DNA of 64,000 nt, from assembly GCF_028693505.1 (NCBI RefSeq), contig NZ_JAQUVF010000007.1:1-64000 (forward strand), read 5' to 3'. The notes below the pieces were generated by a model, which had not been told where the DNA came from, did no database searches, and was given only the letters and a program-made list of their open reading frames with translations. Source of the stretch: Oscillibacter sp. GTDB taxonomy: Bacteria; Bacillota; Clostridia; Oscillospirales; Oscillospiraceae. Positions 6,731 to 15,332 of this stretch are shown here, piece by piece. How positions within the stretch are numbered: position 1 is the first letter of the stretch; every line of letters starts with the position of its first letter. The translations under genes were made by a program, and so were the position numbers.

Positions 6731-7495
6731 CTATGCTCCTTTATCCGCAGCCGGTCGAATCGCCGCAACGATCCACCGGTCCTCCTGTTCTTTCGGGGGG
6801 CGCTGTGTGAGATCGCCGGTGATTGTCACCTTCTCAAAGCCCGCCTCTTCCAAAAATGTCTGCAATTCCTCCGCCTGCCACGCCCGCTCCCGGTGCTCTT
6901 CAAAGCGCCTGTCCCAGGCGCCGTCCGCCCGGGCGTGAAACAAATCCACCTGATAGGTGCAGACCTGGGTCTTTTCCGAGAAAAACGTTCGCCACACGCA
7001 AAGGCTTTCTTCCGTCTCGTCCATATACACTTCTCCGTCCATCCGCCGCAGCTTGTGGGGCGTATTGACGTCGAAAAAAAAGCAGCCGCCCGGCTTGAGA
7101 CAGCGGTACACCCTGCCAAACGTCTCCCGCAGGTCCTTCTCCCGGGTGAGGTAGTTCAAGGAGTCCAGCGTCGATATGGCAGCGTCCACCGGCTCCAGCA
7201 GCCGCAGACGGGGCATGGTCTGGTGCAGAAACAACGGCGGCTGCCCCGGAAGGGCCGCCGCTTTGGTCATGGCCTGCGTCAGCATCTCCTCGGACCCGTC
7301 TGTGGCGGTCACCTGATAGCCCCGCTCTGCCAAGAGACACGCGATGGTCCCGGTACCGCAGGCCAGGTCCAAAACCGTGTGGACGGGATGCCTGTTTTTC
7401 CGGAACAAGCGCTCTAAAAAATCCGCCCGGCGCCGATGCGCCGCATCGGCCATCAAGGCGTCGTAGCTGCCCGCCAGCGCATCATAGCTGCTCAT
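6731..7495 (-). CDS. class I SAM-dependent methyltransferase
   Basis: This 254-residue protein has a Rossmann-type methyltransferase domain. Motif I is VLDLACGTG (about residues 41-49), an acidic residue ends strand 2 (TATDGSEEM), and motif IV is DAAISTLDSLNYL. The pattern is that of small clostridial methyltransferases of unknown substrate. It overlaps the end of the yerC-like gene by four bases (ATGA) and precedes hslO by four bases, so it is the middle gene of one operon. The substrate cannot be inferred. Confidence 0.85.
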   Translation of the reverse strand: MSSYDALAGSYDALMADAAHRRRADFLERLFRKNRHPVHTVLDLACGTGTIACLLAERGYQVTATDGSEEMLTQAMTKAAALPGQPPLFLHQTMPRLRLLEPVDAAISTLDSLNYLTREKDLRETFGRVYRCLKPGGCFFFDVNTPHKLRRMDGEVYMDETEESLCVWRTFFSEKTQVCTYQVDLFHARADGAWDRRFEEHRERAWQAEELQTFLEEAGFEKVTITGDLTQRPPKEQEDRWIVAAIRPAADKGA

Positions 7496-7788
7496 TTTTC
7501 CTGTTCCCTGGTGCGTTCAAAAATTTTCGCATACGCGCCGGTTCCATAGCTTAAGGACCGGTTGACCCGGCTGATGGTGGCGCTGGAGGCGCCGGTGCGC
7601 TCCAAAATCTCATTATAGATCATGCCGCCGTCCAACAGGGACGCCACTTCAAAGCGCTGCTCCATGGACCGCAGCTCCGACACCGTGCACAGGTCCTGAA
7701 AAAAATCATAGCACTCCTGCTCGTCCTTCAGCTGCAAAATGGCTTTGTACAGCTGCTCGTTTTTCTCTTTCTTGCCGATCTTGACCAT
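7492..7788 (-). CDS. YerC/YecD-type TrpR-related DNA-binding protein
   Basis: A 98-residue helical protein with the TrpR-like helix-turn-helix (LRSMEQRFEVASLLDGGMIYNEI...ASSATISRVNRSL). This is the signature of the YerC/YecD family of small transcription factors in Firmicutes. AAAGGG lies 8 bases before the ATG at 7788. As first gene of the operon it may autoregulate, but no operator was identified. Confidence 0.88.
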   Translation of the reverse strand: MVKIGKKEKNEQLYKAILQLKDEQECYDFFQDLCTVSELRSMEQRFEVASLLDGGMIYNEILERTGASSATISRVNRSLSYGTGAYAKIFERTREQEK

Positions 7789-7992
7789 ATCGTATACCCT
7801 TTCTGGAATTTCTTCAGCAAAATTAGCGGCGTTTTGACCGCCAGTTTGATTTTAGCATTGTACCGCGTGAAAGTAAAGGGCTTACAGGGCAAAATTTTTC
7901 ACACTTTAAAGTATGCTGTTCCTCCGCACACGTTTTCCTGCCCCCGCATACGTTAACACAAAGGGTATTTTCACGGAGAGGAGCACACGTCT

Positions 7993-8685
7993 ATGAAGAG
8001 GAGCCTGCTAACCCTGCACACGGAGCCATACACGGCGGAGCGGGAATGGGCCGTGGAGGGGATTCCCGTGTTGACCGCCGCAATCTCCCTTCCGCAGCCG
8101 GTACCGGCGCAGGACGGCGTTTCCCGGCGCATCCGGCGATATTACCGGCTTCAATGCCGGTCTTTTCTCCATTACTGCGAAAACTTTTTGTTTCCGTGGG
8201 CGGCGGCGGAATACCGGGCCGCGCTCTCCGCCAGCGCGCCGCTGCCCCATTTTCATGCGGAGCTTACGTATCGCGTGACCTATAACGAGTCCGGGCTCTG
8301 GAGTCTCTACACGCAGTCCCGGGAGCGTACCGTGCCCGGACAGACTCTGCTGAATCGCTGGGGGGACACCTGGGACCTCTCCTGTGGGTATCCCGTCTCG
8401 CTCCCCAGCTTTTTTCCGCCCCGCACGTTCTGGAAAAAGCGGCTCCTTGCCCTGGCCGCATCGGAGATCGAGCGGCAGGAGCGCGCGGGGACGGCCCGCT
8501 ATCTGCCCGACTGGAAACGGCGGCTGCGCCGGAGCTTCAGCGCCCGCAACTATTATCTCACCGACGAAGGTCTATCCTTTTTCTTCCCCATGTACGCCCT
8601 CGCTCCGGCAGTGGAGGGCATCCCTGCTTTTGTCCTGCCCTACGGCAGGGACGGCCTTGGCCGCCTTGCCGATCCCCCGGCGTAA
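7993..8685 (+). CDS. DUF3298-like protein (RsiV C-terminal-like domain)
   Basis: A 230-residue protein without an obvious signal peptide or membrane helix. The N-terminal half carries VTYNESGLWSLY, and the C-terminal part ends with NYYLTDEGLSFFFPMYALAP...IPAFVLPY. This matches the pattern of the DUF3298 domain found in the extracytoplasmic part of RsiV anti-sigma factors. Here the domain stands alone, apparently cytoplasmic, so its role (perhaps ligand binding) is unknown. GAGAGGAG precedes the ATG. It is transcribed divergently from the yerC operon and is ended by the hairpin at 8687-8720. Confidence 0.65.
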   Translation: MKRSLLTLHTEPYTAEREWAVEGIPVLTAAISLPQPVPAQDGVSRRIRRYYRLQCRSFLHYCENFLFPWAAAEYRAALSASAPLPHFHAELTYRVTYNESGLWSLYTQSRERTVPGQTLLNRWGDTWDLSCGYPVSLPSFFPPRTFWKKRLLALAASEIERQERAGTARYLPDWKRRLRRSFSARNYYLTDEGLSFFFPMYALAPAVEGIPAFVLPYGRDGLGRLADPPA

Positions 8686-8686
8686 A

Positions 8687-8720
8687 AAAGGTCCGCCTTC
8701 CTTTAGGAAGGCGGACCTTT
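8687..8720. terminator. bidirectional terminator between the DUF3298 gene and the symporter
   Basis: AAAGGTCCGCCTTCC pairs with GGAAGGCGGACCTTT around a TTTA loop, with A and T runs on both sides. It serves the two convergent genes. Confidence 0.85.
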
Positions 8721-8734
8721 CGGGTATGCAGCGC

Positions 8735-10120
8735 TTACTTTTTGAGCTTCTCGCCGCGAACCGCCTTGACCACGACTCCGGTCAGGGCAAAGAGGGCGAT
8801 GGCGTTGGGAATGACCATCAGTTGGTTGAACATATCGGACAGCTCCCACACCAGATCGTTGGAGGCCATCGTTCCAAGGAAAATGAACACCAGCGCGACC
8901 ACGGTATAAACCTTGGTGGACTTCTCACCGAAGAGGTAGGACATGTTGATCTTTCCGAAGAGGTTCCAGCTGAGGATGGTGGAAAACGCGAAGAAGAACA
9001 GGCAAATCGCCACGAAGGCGGCGCCCAGTCCCTGCCCGAACACCGTGCCGAAGGCCGTCTGCGCCAGATTGGCCTTTCCGATGGTCTCGGTCACCGCGCC
9101 GGTATAGCCGTCCGCCAGGATTCCGCCGGACGTATAGAGCGTGGAGATGATGACGAGAGCGTTGAGCGTCAGCACCACAAAGGTGTCGATGAACACGCCG
9201 ATCATGGCCACAACGCCCTGATCGTGAGGTGTGGGCACATTGGCAAGGGCGTGGGCATGGGGCGTGGAGCCCATGCCTGCCTCGTTGGAAAAGAGGCCCC
9301 GCTTGGCGCCCTGACTGACGGCAATTTTCAGCGCCGCGCCCAGACCGCCGCCGATGATGGCGTTGGGGGTGAAGGCATACCGGAAGATCATGCCGAAGGT
9401 CGCCGGAAGGTACTGAATGCGGGCAATGAGCACCACGAGGCCGCCCAAAATGAACAGCGCCGCCATGACGGGCACGATTTTTTCAGTCACGGAAGCCAGA
9501 CGCTGCACGCCGCCTAGGAAGATGACGCCGCAGATCACAACCAGCACCACACCCACGACCTTAGAAGGGATTCCGAAGGCGGTCTGGAAGGTGGAGCCGA
9601 TGGAGTTGGACTGCACCATGCAGCCGAAAAAGCCAAGGGCCAGAATGATTGCCACGGCGAAGAACCCGGCAAGGAACTTGCCGAAGGCTCCCTTGAACGC
9701 TGTGGTGATGTAGTAAACGGGGCCGCCGTGGATGCTGCCGTCCGGATTTTTGACCCGCGTCACCTGCGCCAGCGTTGCCTCGGCGTAAATGGTGGCCATG
9801 CCGAAAAAGGCGATGACCCACATCCAGAAGATCGCGCCGGGGCCGCCGGTCAGAATCGCGCCGCTGGCGCCGACGATGTTGCCGGTGCCGACCTGCGCGG
9901 CGATGGCCGTGGCCAGCGCCTGAAAAGAGCTCATTCCGCTCTCGTGCTTACGACCGTTGAGCGTCAGGTTGCCAAACACCTTTTTCATGCCCTCGCCAAA
10001 GCAGCGAACCTGCACGAAGCGGGTTTTGACGGAGTACCACACGCCCACGGCGATCAGCAGGAATACGAGAATATAGTCCGAGAGATACGCGTTGATGGTT
10101 TTTACGACTGATAGTAACAT
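8735..10120 (-). CDS. alanine/glycine:cation symporter (AGCS family)
   Basis: A polytopic membrane protein of 461 residues that imports alanine or glycine with sodium. Family landmarks are SSFQALATAIAAQVGTGNIVG near the N-terminus, GGPGAIFWMW, the FSNEAGMGSTPHAHA segment and about ten hydrophobic helices. The ATG at 10118-10120 (MLLSVVKTIN) is chosen because GGAGGGG lies 8 bases upstream; the longer ORF would start within the riboswitch expression platform. A tandem glycine riboswitch and a terminator precede it, which points to glycine as the regulated substrate. Confidence 0.92.
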   Translation of the reverse strand: MLLSVVKTINAYLSDYILVFLLIAVGVWYSVKTRFVQVRCFGEGMKKVFGNLTLNGRKHESGMSSFQALATAIAAQVGTGNIVGASGAILTGGPGAIFWMWVIAFFGMATIYAEATLAQVTRVKNPDGSIHGGPVYYITTAFKGAFGKFLAGFFAVAIILALGFFGCMVQSNSIGSTFQTAFGIPSKVVGVVLVVICGVIFLGGVQRLASVTEKIVPVMAALFILGGLVVLIARIQYLPATFGMIFRYAFTPNAIIGGGLGAALKIAVSQGAKRGLFSNEAGMGSTPHAHALANVPTPHDQGVVAMIGVFIDTFVVLTLNALVIISTLYTSGGILADGYTGAVTETIGKANLAQTAFGTVFGQGLGAAFVAICLFFFAFSTILSWNLFGKINMSYLFGEKSTKVYTVVALVFIFLGTMASNDLVWELSDMFNQLMVIPNAIALFALTGVVVKAVRGEKLKK

Positions 10121-10132
10121 GATTTCCCCTCC

Positions 10133-10172
10133 AAAAAAAATAAACGGACCAGCTGCATACGCAGCCGCTCCG
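10133..10172 (-). terminator. expression-platform terminator of the glycine riboswitch
   Basis: On the minus strand a CGGA..GGCTGC / GCAGC..TCCG stem is followed by TTTATTTTTTTT immediately before the symporter ribosome binding site. A second hairpin (ACACGGACA / TGTCCGTGT, 10191-10212) lies between the aptamers and this stem and could act as the competing structure. Confidence 0.8.
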
Positions 10173-10220
10173 AAAAAGAAAGTACAGACATACACGGACA
10201 TTCCTGTCCGTGTTTCCCTA

Positions 10221-10378
10221 CTCTGTCCTTTTACCTGAGAGATTCAGCGGCATTGCCGCCTTGCACCTTCGGTACTCAATTACGAGCTTCTCCAGAGCCA
10301 CATCCATTCTTAGTCCTCACCCGGTCTCCGAGTGCCTGAGAGTTTTACTCCTTCGGCAGGCTTTCGCCATTCCCCTAA
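10221..10378 (-). ncRNA. tandem glycine riboswitch
   Basis: Both gcvT-type aptamers are readable on the minus strand. The first contains GCCGAAGGAGTAAAACTCTC followed by AGGCA. The linker is CCGGGTGAGGAC. The second contains CTCTGGAGA, ACCGAAGGTGCAAG and ATCTCTCAGGTAAAAGGAC with the closing AGAG. The exact 5' end of aptamer 1 is uncertain by some 20 bases. It is placed ahead of the symporter, with a terminator directly before the ribosome binding site, so it probably controls transcription elongation. Confidence 0.9.
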
Positions 10379-10411
10379 GAACTTCATTTGCCGTTATCAA
10401 ATTGTAGTACC

Positions 10412-10440
10412 ACCTTACCATGCCATACAGCAATTGTCAA
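10412..10440 (-). promoter_or_regulatory. promoter of the riboswitch-symporter transcript
   Basis: TTGACA, 17 bases, TAAGGT on the minus strand, about 30 bases upstream of the aptamers. The -35 box is perfect and the -10 box is weak. Confidence 0.5.
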
Positions 10441-10497
10441 TTGCGTTTTTCGACAATCTGTCCGCCATAGAACGACGATTATTTTTGCCATACAAAC

Positions 10498-10525
10498 AAA
10501 AAGAGGGCTTTCGCCCCCTTTTTTT
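10498..10525 (-). terminator. intrinsic terminator of the desulfidase-like gene
   Basis: GGGGGCGAAAGCCCTC-type stem on the minus strand followed by TTTTTG, 9 bases past the stop at 10534. Confidence 0.8.
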
Positions 10526-10533
10526 GCTGATTT

Positions 10534-11808
10534 TTACTTGCCGACCATCATTTCCAAAATTTCCTCATCGGTGCCGCGCATCCCCTGCCGGGCAAGACGC
10601 CCCACATTGCCGATGGTGTTTTCCACGCCTTTGCGGATGATTCCCTCGCCGTCCACAAACTGATGGCTGCCGTCGCAGTACATGTGATACCCCATCAGCC
10701 CCGCGTCCACGGCAGAGGCGATCTTCGCGGCGCAGGAGGGCTTTGCCCCGTCGCAAATCATGCCGGAGCAGATGGCCAGCGTATTTGCGATGGTGTGGGC
10801 GATGACGTCATAGCGGCCGCCTTCCAGATACGCGATGCCGGCGGCGGCGCCGCAGCCCGCGCTGACCGCACCGCAAAATGCGGACAGGCGGCCGATGCCG
10901 GTTTTTTGATGAATGGTCACCAGGTTTGAAACCGCCAGCGCCCGGTAGAGCAAATCGTCGCAAGCGCCCATGTCTCTTGCAAACTCAATGACCGGGAGCG
11001 ACGCCGTCATCCCCTGATTTCCGCTGCCGGAGACAATGACCACCGGCAGTCCGCAGCCGCTCATGCGGGCGTCGGACCCCGCCGCCGCAGCGGCTCTTGC
11101 CCGGACGGACACGTCGTTTCCGTATAAAGAGCGCAGTGTCCTGCCGATCTCGGCCCCCCAGCCGCCCTTGAGGCCCTCGGTGGAAATGGCGCTGTTGCAC
11201 GCGACCTGCCGCCCCAGCACCTCCGAAACGTCCGATGCATCCAGGCAATCCGCAAACTGAATGATCTCCTCCACGCTCAAAAGGGCGCGGTCCGTCTGCG
11301 CCGCCGTCTCCCCGGCGTCGCCGCCCCGGAACAGCACCTCCCCGTCCCGCTGCACGCGGACGATGTTGGTGTGATAATCCACGATCTCGCAGCAGGCGGC
11401 GTGCCCGTCCGCCGTCACGGTGACGCAGATATAAAAGACCCGGTCCCCCTTGAAGGGGCGCACCTCGATGGCGCAGGTATCCAGCAGCGTCCGCATGTCG
11501 GATATCTCCGCCTCGCTCACGCGGGAGAGGACCTCCAGCTCCAGCTCCGGCCGGCCCGCCGCCATACCGGCGGCCGCTGCGGCCTCGATACCCTTGAGTC
11601 CGCCGGTGTTGGGCACGGTGACCGCCTTCACATTTTTGATGATATTTCCGCTGACCTCCACAAGGCACGTCTGCGGGCGGGCGCCCAGCGCCTTTCTTGC
11701 CTTGGCGGCCGCCAGCGCAATGGCAATGGGTTCCGTGCAGCCCATCGCCGGAATCAGCTCTTCCTTTAAAATCTGTACGTAGCTTTCATAGTGAGGGGTC
11801 TTTTCCAT
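10534..11808 (-). CDS. L-cysteine desulfidase / UPF0597 family protein
   Basis: A 424-residue cytoplasmic protein of the serine-dehydratase-alpha-like UPF0597/CyuA family, iron-sulfur enzymes that release sulfide, ammonia and pyruvate from cysteine (some may act on serine). The family signature IPAMGCTEPIAIALA is near the N-terminus (Cys in GCTEP). Further conserved Cys residues occur in SGCGLP, CSGMICDGAKPSCAAK and AFCGAVSAGCGAAAG, consistent with a cluster site. It is a single-gene unit with its own terminator, next to the amino-acid symporter. The choice between cysteine and serine is not decided by sequence. Confidence 0.85.
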   Translation of the reverse strand: MEKTPHYESYVQILKEELIPAMGCTEPIAIALAAAKARKALGARPQTCLVEVSGNIIKNVKAVTVPNTGGLKGIEAAAAAGMAAGRPELELEVLSRVSEAEISDMRTLLDTCAIEVRPFKGDRVFYICVTVTADGHAACCEIVDYHTNIVRVQRDGEVLFRGGDAGETAAQTDRALLSVEEIIQFADCLDASDVSEVLGRQVACNSAISTEGLKGGWGAEIGRTLRSLYGNDVSVRARAAAAAGSDARMSGCGLPVVIVSGSGNQGMTASLPVIEFARDMGACDDLLYRALAVSNLVTIHQKTGIGRLSAFCGAVSAGCGAAAGIAYLEGGRYDVIAHTIANTLAICSGMICDGAKPSCAAKIASAVDAGLMGYHMYCDGSHQFVDGEGIIRKGVENTIGNVGRLARQGMRGTDEEILEMMVGK

Positions 11809-11885
11809 GAGGGGGTCCTCCTTGTCGAATCCGGTCTCTTTTCTTTTGCATCATAACACGCCGCCCCGGCGGATTCAAGGCGAGC

Positions 11886-11918
11886 GCAAAAAAATACCGC
11901 CGCCCGACGGGCGGCGGC
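11886..11918 (-). terminator. terminator of the ymdB-ybaK-sbcD-asparaginase-ZIP operon
   Basis: GCCGCCGCCCG pairs with CGGGCGGCGGT on the minus strand and is followed by ATTTTTTTG just past the ZIP stop. Confidence 0.8.
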
Positions 11919-11921
11919 GTT

Positions 11922-12719
11922 TCATCCCAGTACCACATCCAGCAGCATCATGACGAGAAACCCCACCATGACGCTGGCAGTACCCGCGTGAGAGTGCTCT
12001 CCCAGCTGCGCCTCGGGGATCAGCTCTTCCACCACCACATAGATCATGGCCCCCGCCGCAAAGGACAGTATCCCCGGCATGATCCCGGATACGCTCCCGG
12101 CGATCAGCACGGTCAAAATCCCGAAAATCGGTTCCACCACGCCGGACGCCGCGCCGCAGGCAAAGGCCTTGCCGCTGGACACACCCTGGGACTTCATGGG
12201 CAGCGATACGGCGGCCCCCTCCGGGAAATTCTGCAAGCCCATGCCGATAGCCAGCGCCACCGCCGCCGCCAGCGCGCCGGGCGCGGTGGAACCCGCCGCC
12301 ACGGAAAAGCTAAGCCCCACCGCCATGCCCTCGGGAATGTTGTGGAGCGTCACCGCCAGAACGATCATGGTGGTGCGCTTCCAGCGGGCAGGCAGGCCCT
12401 CCGCCTCGCTGCTGCCGATATGCAGGTGGGGCAGCAGACCGTCCAGCGCCATCAAAAACAGCCCGCCAATGGCAAAGCCGCCGCCCACCGGCAGCAAAAT
12501 ACCCCGCCCCGCCGCCTTCTGCATCTCCATGGCGGGGATCAGCAGCGACCACACGGCCGCCGCCGTCATCACACCGGCGGCAAAGCCCAGAAACACCTTC
12601 TGCGTGGTGTGGGACATGTCCTTGCGAAAGCAAAACACCATCGCCGCGCCAAGGACCGTCGCAAGGCAGGTAAACCCGGTGCCAAGGGCCGCGTACAACA
12701 ATTCGCGCTGCAACATCAT
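11922..12719 (-). CDS. ZIP-family metal transporter
   Basis: A 265-residue membrane protein with about eight helices. The metal-path motifs of ZIP proteins are present: HNIPEGMAVG in helix IV, QNFPEGAAVSLPM in helix V, and a histidine-containing loop (GLLPHLHIG). Transport of zinc, or less specifically iron or manganese, into the cytoplasm is the family function. Start MMLQREL is used, with AAGGAG directly upstream; the second ATG (12716) is equally possible. It lies 11 bases after asparaginase as the last gene of a five-gene operon. Confidence 0.9.
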   Translation of the reverse strand: MMLQRELLYAALGTGFTCLATVLGAAMVFCFRKDMSHTTQKVFLGFAAGVMTAAAVWSLLIPAMEMQKAAGRGILLPVGGGFAIGGLFLMALDGLLPHLHIGSSEAEGLPARWKRTTMIVLAVTLHNIPEGMAVGLSFSVAAGSTAPGALAAAVALAIGMGLQNFPEGAAVSLPMKSQGVSSGKAFACGAASGVVEPIFGILTVLIAGSVSGIMPGILSFAAGAMIYVVVEELIPEAQLGEHSHAGTASVMVGFLVMMLLDVVLG

Positions 12720-12730
12720 TTTTCTCCTTG

Positions 12731-13729
12731 TCAGGTATCCGCCGGCCAGAGGATGTCCTGCGCCACCGGCTGATAAAATAAGCGCTCCACCTCGGCTTGC
12801 TCCCGGGTCCTGCCCAGAATCCACATCAGCTTCGCCACCACCGCCTCGGTGGTCATATCATAGGCCTCCAGCACCCGCAGCTTGTTTTTCAGCCGTCTCC
12901 CCACGTGGTAAACGCCAAGGTCGCTCCCCTCGTTGGAAACCTGCGTGGTGAGCACCACGATTTTCCCCGCGTCCATCCACCGGTGCAGACACTCGTAAAA
13001 CCCGCCGCCCTCCGGCAGTCCCCCCACGCCAAAGCTCTCAATGATCAAGGCATCGTTTTGCTCCAGCAGGAAATCCGCCTGGGCGCGGTCCGCCCCCGGC
13101 GTCAGCTTCATCAATGCCACGCGGGGGTCCAGCGCATCGTAAAAGACGGGCGCGTCGCCGCACTCCTGGCGGATATAGCGCAGCAGCACGCCGCCCTGCA
13201 AAACGCCGAGGTACGGGTAATTGATGCTGGAGAACGCCTGAAAGCTCTTGGAGCGGGTTTTCCTCGCCCGGGTCCCGGGAATCACCCGGTTGTTAAAGAC
13301 GATGGATACCCCCGGCAGGTCCTCCGTGGCGCAGCGGAAGGCGTCCGTCAGGTTGATTTTGGAGTCCGTGGAGTCAAAGCCGATGGGCTTTTGCGCGCCG
13401 GTGAGCAAAATGGGCTTGGGGCTTTTCTGAATTAGATAGCTCAGCGCCGCCGCCGTATAGGCCATGGTGTCCGTCCCGTGGGTCAGGACGAAACCGTCAT
13501 AGTCCCCATAGTGCTCCCGGATGCAGCGCGCCATCATCAGCCAGTGTTCCGGCACAATGTTGGTGCTGTCCAGATTCAAAAGCTGCACGCAGTCCACCCG
13601 GCAGATCTCTGAGATTTCCGGGATGTGGGCCAGAAGGTCCTTTGTGGCCAGCTCCGGCGCCAAACCGCCCTCCGTCACCTCGGAGGCAATGGTCCCGCCA
13701 GTGCCGATCAGTAAAATCCGTTTCATCAT
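12731..13729 (-). CDS. L-asparaginase (type I)
   Basis: A 332-residue cytoplasmic amidohydrolase that turns asparagine into aspartate and ammonia. The two active-site threonines are seen in GTGGTIAS (Thr13) and LTHGTDTMAYTA, with the conserved LDSTNI and KPILLTGAQKP. There is no signal peptide, consistent with the AnsA-type cytoplasmic enzyme. The gene starts 3 bases after the nuclease-like gene and is part of the same operon. Confidence 0.92.
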   Translation of the reverse strand: MMKRILLIGTGGTIASEVTEGGLAPELATKDLLAHIPEISEICRVDCVQLLNLDSTNIVPEHWLMMARCIREHYGDYDGFVLTHGTDTMAYTAAALSYLIQKSPKPILLTGAQKPIGFDSTDSKINLTDAFRCATEDLPGVSIVFNNRVIPGTRARKTRSKSFQAFSSINYPYLGVLQGGVLLRYIRQECGDAPVFYDALDPRVALMKLTPGADRAQADFLLEQNDALIIESFGVGGLPEGGGFYECLHRWMDAGKIVVLTTQVSNEGSDLGVYHVGRRLKNKLRVLEAYDMTTEAVVAKLMWILGRTREQAEVERLFYQPVAQDILWPADT

Positions 13730-13732
13730 CCG

Positions 13733-14830
13733 TTATCCAAGGTCTCGGTGATCCAGCGCCGCCAGCCCAAACCGGACGGCCCGGGTCACCCGTTCCCGCT
13801 CCTCCTCTGTCTTGGCTCGGCGCCACAGCGATTGCAGCTCCCGGAGAAACAGTCCCCGCAGGGAATCCTCCTCCGCCCGCAGCCAGATATCCTCCGCCAT
13901 GCGGGTGCCGTCCCGCACCTCCAGCGCGTAAAACCGGGGGGAAAGCGCCGCCTGCAAGGCCGCCGCGTCCACACCGCCCTCCCCGGTCTCCCCGGTGAGG
14001 CAGAGGCGATAGAGGTGGCGCTCCGTGTCGTCCGGCAGCGCCGAAGCCACGGCGGCAAGAGGGTCCTTCCCCGTCACATCCACCGTCAAACACGCATACT
14101 GCCGCGAGGCAAAGGGCACAAACGTCAAAGAAATCGCGCCGTCCTGCCCGATGCTTCCCTCGTAAAATCCCTTTTCGCCCAGTTCGTCAAAGCCCCGGCC
14201 CTCCATGCAGCCCGGCCACGCGCAAAGGGTGTCCCCCAGACGCAACGGCTCCGTCCGCTTGTGGATATGGCCCAGCGCCAGATAGGCAAGGCTGCTTTGG
14301 GCGATCTCCTGCCGCCGAATGGGGTTGTAGCGGCTCTCCGCCATGTCCACCTCCCCGTGCAAAAGGCCCAGATGGACCTTTCCGTCCGCTGGGGCTGTGA
14401 AGCCCGCCAGCAAGCCCGCAGTCTGTTCCGGGGCCGTGAAGGCCGCCCCGTGGACCACAAGGTTCCACTCCGGCACCTCCACGGCGGTCATGGCATTTTC
14501 GGAGAAAATGTGCACGTTTCCCGGCCAGTTTTCCCGCAGCCACGGGCTGCCGGGGCCATACCAGTCGTGATTTCCCGGCGCAATGAACACCCGGGCCTCC
14601 ATCCGCCCAAGCGCCTGCGCCAGCTGCTCCCCAGTCTCCCGGAAGGCGCTGGCGCTGTCGAACAGGTCCCCCAAGAGCAGTACCAGTTGGACGCCGTTTT
14701 GATTGACATAGTCCGCAAGGCGAAGGACGCTCTCCCGGCTTTCCCGGCGGCGGGACGCTGCCTGCTTGGCGCTCAGCGCGCCAAAGGCGCTGTCCAGATG
14801 GAAGTCCGCGGCGTGGATGAATTTCAGCAT
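13733..14830 (-). CDS. calcineurin-like phosphoesterase, SbcD/YhaO-type nuclease
   Basis: A 365-residue metallophosphoesterase. Metal-ligand motifs appear in order: HAADFHLDSAF, LLGDLFDSA, GNHDWYG, LHGEVD and LGHIHKR, as in the SbcD/Mre11 and YhaO exonuclease subgroup. No SbcC-like ATPase partner follows, which is unusual for SbcD but common for YhaO-like proteins (whose partner is YhaN). The start is the ATG at 14828-14830 (MLKFIHAADF), one base after the stop of the YbaK gene. DNA repair nuclease activity is inferred from family only. Confidence 0.8.
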   Translation of the reverse strand: MLKFIHAADFHLDSAFGALSAKQAASRRRESRESVLRLADYVNQNGVQLVLLLGDLFDSASAFRETGEQLAQALGRMEARVFIAPGNHDWYGPGSPWLRENWPGNVHIFSENAMTAVEVPEWNLVVHGAAFTAPEQTAGLLAGFTAPADGKVHLGLLHGEVDMAESRYNPIRRQEIAQSSLAYLALGHIHKRTEPLRLGDTLCAWPGCMEGRGFDELGEKGFYEGSIGQDGAISLTFVPFASRQYACLTVDVTGKDPLAAVASALPDDTERHLYRLCLTGETGEGGVDAAALQAALSPRFYALEVRDGTRMAEDIWLRAEEDSLRGLFLRELQSLWRRAKTEEERERVTRAVRFGLAALDHRDLG

Positions 14831-14831
14831 C

Positions 14832-15317
14832 TCACGCTTCCTCGCCCCGCCAGGCCTTGCACACATCCACCCACGCCACAAAATTGGACGCGCATTCCTC
14901 CAATTCTTCGCAGGTCATCTCGATGGCGCTGGAATCGCTGCCCGCCGCCGGAAACACCGTCTCAAAGCGCCGGAGGGACCTGTCCAGATACACCCGGACA
15001 TTCTCCGGCAGCGCAAAGGGGCAAACGCCGCCCACGTCGTGACCGATGAGGTCATGGGCCTCCTCATGTGTCAGCATTTTTGCCTTGGTGTGAAACTGCG
15101 CCTTGTAGCGGCCATTGTCCACCTTGGCGTCGCCTGCGGCCACGATGAGGATGGGACCGTCCTCCAGCTTAAAGCTCAGCGTTTTGGCAATGCGTGCGCC
15201 CTCCACGCCGACGGCCACCGCCGCCAGGTCCACCGTGGCGGAGGACACGTCAAACTCCAAAATCCGGTCCGCAAGTCCCAGCGGCTCAAAATAAGCCCTT
15301 ACCTTTTGAATCGACAT
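14832..15317 (-). CDS. YbaK/EbsC-type aminoacyl-tRNA deacylase
   Basis: A 161-residue protein with the YbaK/ProX fold: KTLSFKLEDGPILIVAAGD, the conserved Lys-containing AKMLTHEEAHDLIGHDVGG and GVCPFALPENVRVYLDRSL. Relatives hydrolyse mischarged Cys- or Ala-tRNA(Pro) in trans. It sits between the YmdB-like gene (15-base gap) and the nuclease gene (1-base gap) in one operon. The specific mischarged tRNA is not predictable here. Confidence 0.88.
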   Translation of the reverse strand: MSIQKVRAYFEPLGLADRILEFDVSSATVDLAAVAVGVEGARIAKTLSFKLEDGPILIVAAGDAKVDNGRYKAQFHTKAKMLTHEEAHDLIGHDVGGVCPFALPENVRVYLDRSLRRFETVFPAAGSDSSAIEMTCEELEECASNFVAWVDVCKAWRGEEA

Positions 15318-15332
15318 ACTCTTTCTCTCCTT

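Noticed and set aside
8384-9517. 377-codon plus-strand ORF overlapping the DUF3298 gene and symporter
   Set aside because: It runs through the terminator and the antisense of the symporter; no family resemblance.
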